From Gonocerus acuteangulatus (Eukaryota > Arthropoda > Insecta > Hemiptera > Coreidae): a stretch of 64,000 nt of DNA. Positions 12,421-23,640 of this stretch are shown one piece after another (the first letter of the stretch is position 1; each line of letters begins with the position of its first letter). The notes below the pieces were generated by a model. The model was not told the DNA's origin. It did not search any database and worked only from the letters and a program-made list of their open reading frames with translations. Position numbers and translations under genes: made by a program. The DNA lies in the NCBI GenBank assembly GCA_946811695.1, contig OX328127.1:52282774-52346773 (forward strand), written 5' to 3'.

Positions 12421-13372
12421 TCTCCCTCTCTGCCAAATAAACTAACCCCGCCTTTATTGGTCTCCGTAGAACTAAAATATATGGGTTGACAGAGGTTTTT
12501 CAATATTGAGTCTTAGGATCAAAAGTTCAACTCAAATTTAAGCTGGTTTCCGCATAATTCTGATCCCTGGTGGGATTTGGGATGTTCAAAATAGTAATTC
12601 ATAATATTTCGGACAACACTTATCGAAACTTCACAAACCATTTTCTCCGACTGTGTTGGTCCTATCAAAATATGGCTTTTGGCTTTAAAATGATAACCAC
12701 CAACTAATATCAACTAGTATCAACCGTTTTTCACATATATAGGAAAGTATTTGAAAAGTTCAAAACTGTTTATGGTTTTGATAAAATAATTTTTCTGTGA
12801 TACTTCACTCCAAGTGCATCCAATAAATCTATCTATGTACTTTAGTATAGCTAAATGACAAACGCGTGAAATTTGCACTCAATCCGCCGTTTTGGATTAC
12901 TCGAAACCTAAATTCTAGTTATAGATAGATATAATAGATTTAGTACTTTCTTGTCAAATTGCCTATAGAAAGAGTTCCATGGAACACAGCGCTGCATATT
13001 AGCGCAAAATCGTTAGTGCTACGAATTTCGCCGATTACATGGGCCGGTCGCGTTGATTAACGCACTTGACTTTTCATTTTAACAAATCATTTTTGTGCTG
13101 AATTCATCAACGGTATAGCGCGAACAGACACATTTATATTTGAACTAACATTTTTTGTATGACCTATGATTATGGAATGTCAACATTTGTCGTTTGAACT
13201 TGCGGATTGCGACGGCATCGGGTTGACGGTATAAACGGGTATTCTTCCTGTATCATGGGAGGAAACAAGCTGAAAAGTATATTTTTCTATGATCATTTTA
13301 GGCGATGTTAATATATTAGAACTAATCTCTTCCATTATTTAACTTATAATATATATTAAATAGAATCCTTAC

Positions 13373-13677
13373 CTAAATTATCCTTATTCTCGTCCTTGGA
13401 CCTAGGCGGGGGTGACTCTTCGTTGTTGTTGTCCTCCTCGTCCACTCTATTCCGCGGCTCCCATGTCATCTTGTTCTCCTTCTTGAGCCTCCTCCTGGCA
13501 TTGGCGAACCACGTCGAGACCTGGGTGAGCGTCATCTTGGTGATGATTGCCAGCATGATCTTCTCGCCCTTAGTAGGGTAGGGGTTCTTCTTGTGCTCGT
13601 TAAGCCACGCTTTTAGGGTACTTGTAGTCTCTCTCGTCGCATTTTTTCGCCTCGCACCGTTGAGGTCCATGCCGTAC
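13373..13677 (-). CDS. mirr: mirror, homeobox exon
   Basis: This exon holds 101 full codons plus one split base at each end. It encodes a TALE-class homeodomain of the Iroquois family, a nuclear sequence-specific DNA-binding protein that patterns the eye, notum and other fields in insects. The minus-strand acceptor TTATACAG ends at 13678 and the donor GTAAGG starts at 13372. The homeodomain spans roughly exon residues 8-70. Helix 1 contains [11 protein letters not shown], the diagnostic three-residue loop insertion is PYP, and the recognition helix contains [14 protein letters not shown], with Ala at homeodomain position 50 and Asn at 51 as in all Iroquois proteins. [18 protein letters not shown] follows, an acidic region. 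Together with [16 protein letters not shown] this fits mirror better than araucan/caupolican, from memory of Drosophila. The exon is strongly GC-richer than its flanks. Confidence 0.95.
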
Positions 13678-14052
13678 CTGTATAAAAAAACAAAAAAAAA
13701 CTTAGTAAATTGTTGATACCTTCAATATTTTAATTATATATTTGGTCATTTTTAAGGAATTTAAATTTTCCGACCTTTGTTTCTGGATTTGACCAATCTA
13801 TCCCGCACAACATCTTTTTTACGTGCGTAAATAATTTGTATACTTCTAAAAGCCACAAGCAAACACTTTTTTTTCTTTTTATTATTATTCCTTTTCATTT
13901 TACCTGTTTTGTTTATTTACCCCACCCATATTATTTTAAGGCGCCCGTTTATTTTCTTCAACCAAAAATTTTGCTTACCCTCAATATTTTCGGAGAGAAA
14001 ATGCAATGGCGCCACGAATTTGACGACAAGAATCAAAGATACTCCTTAAAGT

Positions 14053-14095
14053 AACATCTGACATATTTGACAGATAAATATGACGTTATGTCACA
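14053..14095. promoter_or_regulatory. Cluster of TGACA (TALE-type) motifs
   Basis: CTGACATATTTGACAGATAA followed by TATGACG and TTATGTCAC gives three TGACA cores and one TGACG within about 40 bp. TGACA is the core bound by Meis/Homothorax-class and related TALE factors. It lies some 400 bp upstream of the homeobox exon. Confidence 0.3.
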
Positions 14096-14349
14096 CACAC
14101 ATTAGCTCCAAAAAATGAATTAATTTGCCGTGATGTGATAAGAAGTCCGGTAGATTAATTGGCAAGACATCTGGGCGCAAAAAACGTACGCTTCTATGTT
14201 CAAATATTAATTAAGTTTTAATTTAATAACTAATAATATTAAAAAAATGGAACCAATTATTCTGCCAATTAAATCATAAGTAAAATGAAAATGACCTTAG
14301 TAATTTTCCGATATTTTCGGTCTGATTGGATATGTGCAATTCGAAATTA

Positions 14350-14560
14350 AAGCCAGCCCCTGGAAGCTCCATAAATCAAGATAACGAAGCCGCTGTTATC
14401 CAGGTAGTGATTGTAACGGAAACTGGAGGCAGTTCGTCACCTCACACGAATGACGTTCCCTCGTGTGGTCTTGCAAGCGGATAATTAGCCAATGGAAAGT
14501 CTGCAGCTGGAATTAGCTGGTTAAATGCCTTTTTTGCATGCGAATTATCTTGTTCATAGA
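14350..14560. promoter_or_regulatory. Candidate enhancer with GATA and homeodomain sites
   Basis: A non-repetitive, GC-richer segment with four GATA cores (CAAGATAACG, TGTTATCC, GCGGATAATTAG, AATTATCTT) and TAATTA/AATTAG-type sites. GATA factors (pannier in Drosophila) are established regulators of Iroquois genes; the link to this segment is inference. Confidence 0.3.
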
Positions 14561-16130
14561 GTTCATAATATAGGACAACGTATAATCGAAACAGATTTAT
14601 ATGTGAATTTCTTGTGCAATGGGTAGTAATAGTAAAAAGTCACTGATTTAGAAAGAACACGCCTTGCCGTAAGAGAAACAGTTTCGTAATACATTGACAC
14701 CACAAAGTTGCCATCTTCCGCGGGAAATATTTTTATAAGACAAAAAACATTGTCAAATTAAAGTATTAATTCCTTGACATATCCCTCGATATCTCAATCC
14801 TCCTTGTTACTTGAAATGTGCAAGTAACAATAATTCTTTTTACTAGAAATACGAATTTCATTTAGCAAATTTTAGGCACTTCCCAACCATCAGACTTCTT
14901 AAGTTTAAAACAATATTGCCTTTAAGGCGTTGCTTTACATTTGGTCTCGGGGTTAGCAATGCGGTTAAAAAATCCTACTTTGGAGCACTTTGAACTCATA
15001 AAGGAATCCAAGCACTTTTGGAAATTTACGATCGTATTTTAAGCACAATTGGACCATGCTTTGCTAGTTTATTTTTAACCTGTCGAGCAGACGGATTATT
15101 GCTTTGATAATGTACTTGTTCTGGGGCTTGACTTTGTTGTTCAGCCCATTTACAGAACGGTGAGTTAACTATTCTAAGGGAAACACGATTTTTTTTTTCG
15201 GGCTTTAGAGTTTATAATAGTATCTAATTCATTTCATAGTCTGAGCCCTTTATGTATACTGTAGTTATCTATCAAAGTAATCCAGACATTTGAAAATTGA
15301 AGAGAAAAAGCAATATATCATGAGCCTCTTAAGAAACAATGAGTATTCTTGAGAAGTTGAAATGAATAAGAAGGGTCTGAGAGGAATCTCAGCAAGACAC
15401 CGTTTCCCTCTTGAAGAGCCAATTACCAAGCTAGGGGTTGCCTTGAGGGGGGGATTATGCCGGGGAATTGCTGATGTACTAGCCCCAAGAATAAATTGCT
15501 ACTCAACTTACCCCCGTCGCCCCCTAATTTTAGATAAGGCTGTACTCGAGAGGTGAAAATTGAATTTCACCCCTTCCTTTAGACGTCAGACAAGGAGGAT
15601 TTTTCTGTAGCTTTTATATGCCCGGTCAGCTGTGCCGGGAATAAATTGTATTCCTAAGAATGAGAAATGATTCGCTTTTCTTAAGTCTGATGAAATGTGT
15701 AATAAAGTAACTCGAATAAATGCCCACTGATCGTTTTTCGGTTGATAGACCTTGATGTAGCCGACTGCAGAGAATTATTCTGTTATATTTAATCTTTCAA
15801 ATCAATAAACTGCAGAAAAAGTTTTGCGCTGAATTCCAATTAAGGCATTATTAATTTCGGGATTTCTTATGTAACCCTTAAGTTATTTTAATGTTGGTGA
15901 CCATCAAGGTTTATATGTGGGGCCACCAAGATACTCAATAAAGTATTTGGCAGATCATATCAATAAAGGAAATGGTATGATCCGAAGAATACAATAATAA
16001 TGACATTTACTTTTAATATTCTCGTCGCAAGTAGTAGAAATATATTAAAGTATTCAATTGCTTCAACAGAATACAGCTTCACCATATTTATTTTCCTTGT
16101 GTTGTTTCAACAGTGAAGGATTGAAGAAAT
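14561..16130. other. Intronic DNA, nothing assigned
   Basis: No exon, recognisable repeat or strong motif cluster was seen. A plus-strand frame at 15362-15556 has no recognisable domain. Confidence 0.4.
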
Positions 16131-16134
16131 GTTA

Positions 16135-16137
<3 letters not shown>

Positions 16138-16190
<53 letters not shown>
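16138..16190. repeat. (TA)n microsatellite
   Basis: About 26 TA units. A short (CA)n run lies nearby at 16361-16376. Confidence 0.95.
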
Positions 16191-16193
<3 letters not shown>

Positions 16194-16379
16194 AAAAACT
16201 GCAAGAAATACGTAGAAATACATTTGTTTGTGGATATCTTTGCACTTGGGATTAAGAAGTCATGAGTTCGCTGATGGAAAGGCAGTCCGATTAGAACAAT
16301 TTTTCTCTCAAAGAGTAAAGTGTCGACATTATTACTTTCAATTGTTGATATACCGTTAAACACACACACACACACAAAA

Positions 16380-18032
16380 ATTATTACTTTCGGTACTAGT
16401 ATACCCATTATTACTTCCTGACAGAGCTTTATGCTCCCTACACGCTCCCAAGTAATAATAATCCTCTTCCTCCTGAATCTATCCCCTGAGAGTGCCACAC
16501 ATTTAGAGAAAAGGGATAAATGTGGAAGCAGAAAGGAAGCGTAGATGAAATATATTGCGAGGACTAACACCAAACATGCAATAAGAACAATGTTGCAATT
16601 ATTGAAGGACCTAAATCTGTTGTGCACAATTTAAATGCATTACCTTTATCACCAGTAGTTACCTCGGCAGAAAGGGTGAAAAACAATTAAATTAATTCAT
16701 ATTTGTTAATTATTAAAATTAAGTTAAAGAAAATATTAAAGAAAGACTTTTTATTCCCAGTTGAAATGTTTGTGTTAATTAAAAGCGTCAAGGTGGTAAT
16801 GAATCTCGCCATTAACGCCTATCACCGAAGGCGCGATAGGAAAGAAAAACCTATCCCCCGATAAAGATCCTACTGATAAGACAAGCAGAAGAATTAAAAT
16901 AAGAAAGGCATACAAAGGACATAAGAAGATGTCCTTTGCTTTCCTAAAACGGTGCAAAATACCCTTTTTCAAGTAGGCGAGTCAAACACTTCCAACGAGC
17001 TAAAAATTTAGATTTTTTTTTTAATTACCCCTTAAGTTCACTTTAAGATTTTCTTATACCGAAGGTCCTCCTGGGTGCCGACAAAGAAAGGTGATTCCAG
17101 GAGGCGCCTCTGCTATCTTGATCAGAGCTTTTTATCATCACGCCTTCGAAGTACTTGCCTCCAATCTTAATAGACTTGTAACACATCCTTTTCCTTTGAT
17201 GGAATTGTGGTTTTCTTCAAATGTTCTTGTGTCAAGCCTTGAATTTCAAAACTTCATTACTGTAAAGTCTGATAATAAAGTTTCGCAAATTAAATTATAT
17301 TTAGTTTTTATCCGCAAGCATTTAATCTCCTATAATAATAAAAATAATATTCGGCACTAAGTTTAATGTGTACAATTTTGGAGTATTCGTTTTATTAAGT
17401 ATTTATATATTATTGGCTTCATTGGCGATTGCACAAATATTGCACAATATCCTCTAAACCTCCTCAATCCAGGAAATCACCACGGTAGAATGGCTTATAG
17501 GAAGTCATATGTTTCATGAGTTATAGGTAAAAAATGCACCTATGAATAGTTCCTAGAAGGAATGAAAATTTAATAAACTTAATCCAACGGTACCTAAGGT
17601 CAGCAAATATTCCTGATTTCTTGAAGTAAATAAATATAGTATTTATCTATTAGGTATCATTACCTAAGAGTTCCAGCATATCCTTCGGGAGATTGAAATT
17701 GTATCTGTAAATCAGTATTACATATAAGACAAGCATTTTTGTGTTATATTTTCATTATGAACCTCTTCGCGTTTGTTTTATCTGTGGCTTTATGGCTATT
17801 CCAAGAATGCATTGTTTTATCGAAGATGTTGATTGCCAATTAGCTGATTTAATGTATTTACTGTTATTGAAATTAGATGCTCGAGGCGCATTATTTTGTC
17901 ACCTTTTTAGATTTTCGAAATATTTTATGGGGACAAGGAAATTCGTTTCCCAAATGTGGCTTTGAATGGACAACAACTTTTTATGATTGAAATAAGATGC
18001 TGTAAAATAGATGAAATTTATAAAAGACGTAT

Positions 18033-18035
<3 letters not shown>
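16380..18035. other. Intronic DNA, nothing assigned
   Basis: Mixed AT-rich sequence; the short frames here (for example 17091-17360 and 17741-17965 plus) have no recognisable motif. Confidence 0.4.

Positions 18036-18037
<2 letters not shown>

Positions 18038-18069
<32 letters not shown>
18038..18069. repeat. Poly(T) tract
   Basis: About 32 T residues, which may be the reverse of a poly(A) tail. No target-site duplication was found. Confidence 0.95.
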
Positions 18070-18070
<1 letters not shown>

Positions 18071-18747
18071 TTACTGGCAATACGATTTGATACAGTAAAA
18101 ATTATTTCTAATATTCAATAGTCTTGTATTTGTTTAAGGCTAGTCTCAAAATGCATGTTTTGCACACAATATAATCAAGGAGGGAGTTTGCATGGACGTT
18201 CAAAACTATCCCATAAAACACAATGCTATTTCAACTCAAGGAAAGAAGCTTTACGAGCTAAACTTCAAACAATAAATTTACGTGAGGGGGGGGGGCGGTA
18301 TATTTTAAAACAGTATTCCAATTTCTGGAGCGTGTAACTCGGAAAGGCAAGTTCAATTTACGGAGAGGCGGCATATTGATGCAAATTGGATGACACAGTT
18401 ATAAAGTTCGACGACGTAGTAAGAAATGAAAACTTGCTAGAAGGACTGTTAGGACAGACTGTTAGAGCAAGACTTTATTAAATGTACAGGGTTGGAACAA
18501 GAACTCTCTCCACCCCTACCACAGTCAGCCATTTTCCATTTATCCCCCCCCACGCTTTATCGTTCCCCTTTAACCCTCTTTGTCCTGATATTTTAATATG
18601 ACATTTGAAATTTTCACTCGTATCATTTATTCTCATAAGGAGTGAAAACTTTAATTAAATATCTATGAACTAATGCATATCGAAACAGAACAATTTGTTC
18701 GTAGTATTTGTCGGGAATCTTAGGTATTTTGTTTACAGATATTATCA

Positions 18748-18749
<2 letters not shown>

Positions 18750-18823
<74 letters not shown>
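18750..18823. repeat. (CT)n microsatellite
   Basis: About 37 uninterrupted TC units. On one strand this is a polypurine GA tract. The Leu/Ser-repeat frames crossing it are artefacts. Confidence 0.97.
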
Positions 18824-18826
<3 letters not shown>

Positions 18827-21370
18827 TTTCTTCTTCGCTGTCTCTTCCCGTCACCTCCATTTCATTCCCCTTCTTCTAAGTCTAGTACTCAGACAATAAT
18901 AACCCACGGTGATTGTTGTCCCGACAGACCTAAGCTTTCCATACTGCATAATATTTCACTGCGACCATAACGGTAGAAAGAAACAAATAATTTTAGCAAA
19001 AGAGTATTAGCCAAACCAATTATTTAATATTGCTCGGCACAATTAATATTTAAATTAATATTTGTCTTAATAATAAATGTAATTGTAATTTTACCCCTCG
19101 TACTGGATGAAAAGTACAGAGGATAATTATTTTCCACACCAGTTTTCCTAAAACATGTAACTGTTGCTTATGAGCATTTATTAGTCTTCCCCTTTCTTTA
19201 GATATATTGTGCTCATTATATTATTTTTATTGTGCATTCTATAAAAACATTATTGTATATGCAAAGAATGAAATATGTATAGAATGAAATTTTTATACAA
19301 ATTCTTGAGCATAGGAAATTAATTCCTATAAAACATTCTTCACTGCTCGCCGTTCTTTCCCCACTTTATGGTGTTCATATTACAAAGTTTCAAAAAGTGA
19401 AAAAAATTCTCCATTCCAGAATTGGCGATTTCTTGGAATTTGGTGATTTCTTGGTAAGACTGTATTCGATATTGCTTTTATTACTCTACTAAGACTCAAA
19501 GGATCTTTATGTTGCATTTTGTGATAGTGGGGAGAACGGGAACCCAAAAACGAAGATTCATTCTCTCTTTAAAATGATGTGTACAAAGTAAAGTTTAAAA
19601 AATATGCCTTTATACGATTTTAGATTTTCTCTTTCTCAATTTTATATTTCTCAGTCGAGAATTGATATTGCGAAAATAGTGATAACAGCAATAACTGGAT
19701 AATAATTTATGTAGATATATATTAAAGTAAAATATGTCATTTGAATAATATCAGGCAGCAATTCTGGATATGAACGTAGTGTAATTCCTCCGGAGTATAA
19801 TGACTATAAGGAAAGGCATGTTTACAAGGCCCTGTTATATGTTTACGGCACATACGGACGCCTATAAAGGCAGACTATACGCCAGGCTTCCAGTATGCCT
19901 GGTCCAATTTTATTGCCTATCCTATCTCTAAACGATACGAATTAACATAAAGCCACTCCTTTTATTATCTACTCGTTCAATTCCCCATGTGCATGTTTGA
20001 AAATATCCAGGAGCAAATGTTCTTACATTGCAGAGAACTTATTATTGCAAGATTTTATAATTACTTCTTCATTATTGTGACTGTATGTATTATTTTCCTA
20101 TAAAGTTTGGAATTTCGGTACAGATATGAATTCAAATATCCTCGTCCGTGTAAATTATTTTTTAATAATGCGTACTCACTTGCCTCTGTGTATTGCTTAT
20201 TATTTCTAACTAATATAAATATTTTTAGAGTCATTTTTACCTTTTCGACAAGATTATATATCAAAATATGTAAATTCTGTTAGTAAACGTTTTAATTACA
20301 ATAATACTTTAAATAAAATAGTGACTCAAATCTCAAGTTTTTTTTGAACGATGCAAATATTCTCTTTAAGAGAACGGATCTAGTGAATTTACCTTCCTCG
20401 AGAGCTCAGATTATGTTTGTTGTTGGAACAAAAAAGCAACTATGGAGTCACCTAGACCGCAAAAAAACATAATAAAAGAAATGATGAATTTGTTTCGATG
20501 TAATGGGATATTTCTATGATCGTATTTTTTATTTTGGAAACATTAATTTCACTTCAGTTTTACTTAGCTCCAGAAATTGCATGAAATTTCGTCTTCCCAC
20601 AATTTCATTCTGCACAAGGCCTTACAGCAGTTATGTGCCATTATCAAGTGCCAACAACAAAACCATATTCAATGAGAAAACTGTAAGAACCATGTATTAG
20701 TACCAGATAAAGAAGCATGTGCACTGAAACAGAAAAAAAAAGAAGAATTTTGGGAAGACAAAATGGTTTTCACCTCCTGGAATTAAGCAACGTAAAAAAA
20801 AAACTTTCTTATTTATTCCGAGAATCCTGACAATTGTAGCTGGAAACGGTAGTTTATATGGAATAATTCTCTAAGTGTTATTGCCAGGAAAGATTGATCA
20901 AAAACTAATAATAAAACAATAAAATTTAAGTATTTATATTACAAAGAAAATTGTAAAAATTATACTATGATTAGTGGGGTTTGTTTAGTTGAAGTTATTG
21001 TTAGTGAAGTATTGTAGGTCGGTGGGAGGAGCCCCATGGTGGGGATTATGTCTCCCTTCGTCGGCGTAAAACAATACGGTTTCGCGAAATGCTGACTACA
21101 AAAGGATTTACACAAAATCCTTCAACGCATCCTTCGCCATTTTCAGGCCACCTCTTCAGGAATATATTACATTTATCCTTCTATAACCATATATTAAAAT
21201 GTAGAAATATATATCTCATTTTTAGTGTGTTTCTCCCTTTCCTGATGTCGCCGGATCGGAAAATACTGTTTCCTCAAATTTTATATATATACTATGTTAA
21301 CGCTCTGCAAGCCTTTTATTTATTTATTTTTTATTCATACAAGCGTATATATATAGCTTCCGCCCACCTT
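18824..21370. other. Intronic DNA, nothing assigned
   Basis: AT-rich, without recognisable exons or repeats. A small perfect hairpin (CCAGGC/GCCTGG) lies at about 19880-19900. Confidence 0.4.
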
Positions 21371-21630
21371 CTAATACTTAATCTGGCCACAGCTGGTGCA
21401 ATCCCACATTGAGGTCTGGTGATAGGGGATTGTCGCTGCACCGATATTGGCCAACTCGTCAGCTCTTTCATTACTCTGGATACCAGAGTGGCCTGGAACC
21501 CACTCTACTCTGACCTTGTTACGTAGTCCCAGTGTGTTTAAGCTGTCCTTGCATTGCTGTACCACCTTTGACCTGATCCTATTTTTGGATAGAGCTCTTA
21601 AGGCCGCTTGGCTGTCAGAAAATATGGTAA
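21371..21630 (-). pseudogene. Non-LTR retrotransposon RNase H domain fragment
   Basis: The minus strand from about 21626 reads FTIFSDSQAALRALSKNRI and later VEWVPGHSGIQSNERADELA. These are characteristic of the RNase H domain of I/LOA/R1-like non-LTR retrotransposons, with the catalytic Asp of FSDSQ and the Asp of NERADELA both present. RNase H removes the RNA strand of the cDNA hybrid during target-primed reverse transcription. The frame ends with TAA at 21371-21373 in unrelated sequence, and nothing upstream of about 21640 matches reverse transcriptase. It is therefore an internal fragment ~250 bp long, not an active element. It lies antisense to nothing; both it and mirror are on the minus strand. 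Confidence 0.85.
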
Positions 21631-21794
21631 AGCGCTGAGACGTTATAAATTAAAATATTAAGATTTTTCTTTGGGAGGACATCGTTAACCCTTTTATTGA
21701 AAGAACATTCTTGTGAGAAAATTAGTTTGCAGATTTAGAAATGATTGCACAGCCGTTCTGTAACTATCCGAGGCATAATAACCCCTTTTCTCAT

Positions 21795-21835
21795 AGCCCC
21801 CTGACGAAGCCTTGAATTTAAAGCCGAAACGTCAG
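21795..21835 (+). ncRNA. Degenerate hammerhead-like core
   Basis: CTGACGA at 21801-21807, then AAGCC at 21821-21825, GAAA at 21826-21829 and CGTC to 21833. Stem II would need GGCTT where GCCTT is found, so pairing is damaged. Downstream, the phrase CTGAATCCCGA at about 21891 resembles the CCGAATCCCAAC end of the 10.1-kb copy, which supports a shared element of about 100 nt. Confidence 0.4.
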
Positions 21836-22170
21836 CAAAAATAAAACGCATTTTCTCATAAAAAATGAAGTTTTATTAAGATAAGACACGACTGAATCCC
21901 GATTAAAAGCTTTTTATTGATAGCTTTTAAGAGCACCTCGGGTAAGCGCGATTTGAAAAAGTACTAAGATGACGCAGTTCCTGTCGATACGACTTTTATT
22001 ATTTAGTATTTATTTGGCTATTATAGTGCTCAAAAGTGTCTAGATTGATAAAATAGTTAAATTAATCTCATGATACCTTGAACATTAAAAATGAATGATA
22101 GATATAATTTCATGTAAAATTATTTAAATTTAGAATTGCTTGGCTATAATGCGTGTTCATATGTGAGTGT

Positions 22171-22173
<3 letters not shown>

Positions 22174-22250
<77 letters not shown>
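22174..22250. repeat. (TA)n microsatellite
   Basis: About 38 TA units; Tyr/Ile repeat frames across it are artefacts. Confidence 0.97.
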
Positions 22251-22253
<3 letters not shown>

Positions 22254-23035
22254 GCTTGATCCCTTGGCTATTAGGTTGGCAGAAGTTCTGTCTGGAAATT
22301 AGCATAGCAGAACGAGAGGTTTAAAACGGAATTTGTGCTAGCCGGATTAACCGTATCCTCCTAAGTGTAAATGTTAGTGAGTCCGCGGATAACCCCGTAA
22401 TCCTAGTTATCTGGGGGTGATTAACTCCCTCAAACCCGGTCTAGAGAGTTCTGTTAAGGGCCTACAGGTGTATAGGGGTGAGTTTCTCGACACTACTTAA
22501 CTACAAACTATTCCCAACTAATGCTTCAACTATATTTGCAGTAGTTTGTATTGGTTTGTAATGCCGATTGTTCTATAGTTAGGTCTATAGTGTAACTACT
22601 TGATCTCTGTTTCGTGTTAGTTTAGCTCCGTCGTAGATTGTACATTAGGAATAGAGATTACACCTCAATCAAGTTTTTATTTTTTCTCGTTTATCAAGAC
22701 TCATTTAAAAAAAATAGTGGATGGTTTTCCAAATTGCGGAGTATTGATCATTTTAGAGACTATTTTTTTTAATCTTTAATTTTTAATGCTATTCTGTACA
22801 AAGAATGCTTCTACTACTTTTCGATATACGAAGACTTTCCTTTTAGACAATAACAACCTGTCCCATTGATGTATACCTAATTAGAGCAAATAAGTATATA
22901 TTTCTTATTAAGGCAATTTCATGATGACATTGGCTCGTTTTGATTAAGTCCGGATGATAAGAATAATCCCAACAATGAACAGTATTATTTAATTTTTTGT
23001 ATAAATAAGTGTAGGGTGAGATAAAAAAAAAATAT
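22251..23035. other. Intronic DNA, nothing assigned
   Basis: No coding or repeat signal recognised; slightly GC-richer at 22330-22450. Confidence 0.4.
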
Positions 23036-23039
23036 ATAA

Positions 23040-23640
23040 GGGATTTTGATGGAAATGAAACGTAGCTAATGGCCTCTTGTCCAAAGATCGTGGAACGGGA
23101 GCTCGTGTCACCCTGGATTGACAGGGTGCCGAGAACGCTGAAGCTTTAAAAAACAAAATCCACTTCAGGCTCCAATTCATAACAAGCCCTTCCCAACCAA
23201 GTATATAAATAAATAAAAAACGTATCAAATGGACTAGGTGGTGTCCTGAGAGCGAGGGATATGTGTGAATAATGGAGACGGGGGAAGCTGAAATGGTGGA
23301 ACCGTGTACTCTTGGTCAGCACATGACTAGCTAAATCGATTTTGTGTCGCCGCTGTTGAAGGGGGATGGGGGGGGGGGGGGAGAGAAAAGTTTTTTTGTA
23401 CTTAACCCCCCCCCCCCGGACTTGGACAACGCGATGTTCCTGCTCTTCCAGGACCGGAGACCAACTTTTATCTTTAGCCTCATTAGGAAGGACGATCTTG
23501 GGGCTTGTTGGACCTCGATGAGATTGGATTGTCTTCTCAAGGGACAAGCAGGAGTAAAAGCATTTTGTACTAGAAGTGTCGTTTGGTTTTTAAGGCTTTG
23601 CCAAGGCTTTCGGTGGTATTGTGGGTGTAAATAGTCGCCG
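23040..23640. other. GC-richer island with facing poly(G) and poly(C) tracts
   Basis: A run of about 13 G at 23369-23381 faces a run of about 13 C at 23406-23418, only ~25 bp apart, so the two could pair in a hairpin or form a quadruplex. Overlapping frames on both strands (23146-23547 minus, 23344-23634 plus) have no recognised domain. Neither is supported as a gene. Candidate regulatory or structural element. Confidence 0.35.

Larger units (their letters stand above)
7658..13372 (-). other. mirr: mirror intron between homeobox and terminal exons
   Basis: A 5.7-kb GT-AG intron: minus-strand donor G|GTAAGG at 13372 and acceptor CAG at 7658, with the coding phase preserved (phase 1). It contains a hammerhead-like core at 8.39 kb, a retroposon tail with target-site duplication at 9.57-9.76 kb, a 270-bp palindrome at 9.95-10.22 kb, a poly(C) tract, and two GC-richer islands at 10.4-10.8 and 12.0-12.4 kb. 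No further exon could be seen in it. Confidence 0.8.

Noticed and set aside
13396..13581. Plus-strand frame opposite the homeobox
   Set aside because: Antisense shadow of the homeodomain exon with no independent motif.
16088..16627. 179-codon minus-strand frame, the longest in the window
   Set aside because: It contains a translated (TA)n array, has no recognisable domain, and its composition is typical of chance AT-rich frames.
18695..18970. Leu/Ser repeat protein
   Set aside because: Translation of the (CT)n microsatellite.
23146..23547. 133-codon minus-strand frame in a GC-richer patch
   Set aside because: It crosses the poly(G)/poly(C) tracts, overlaps other frames on both strands and shows no domain.
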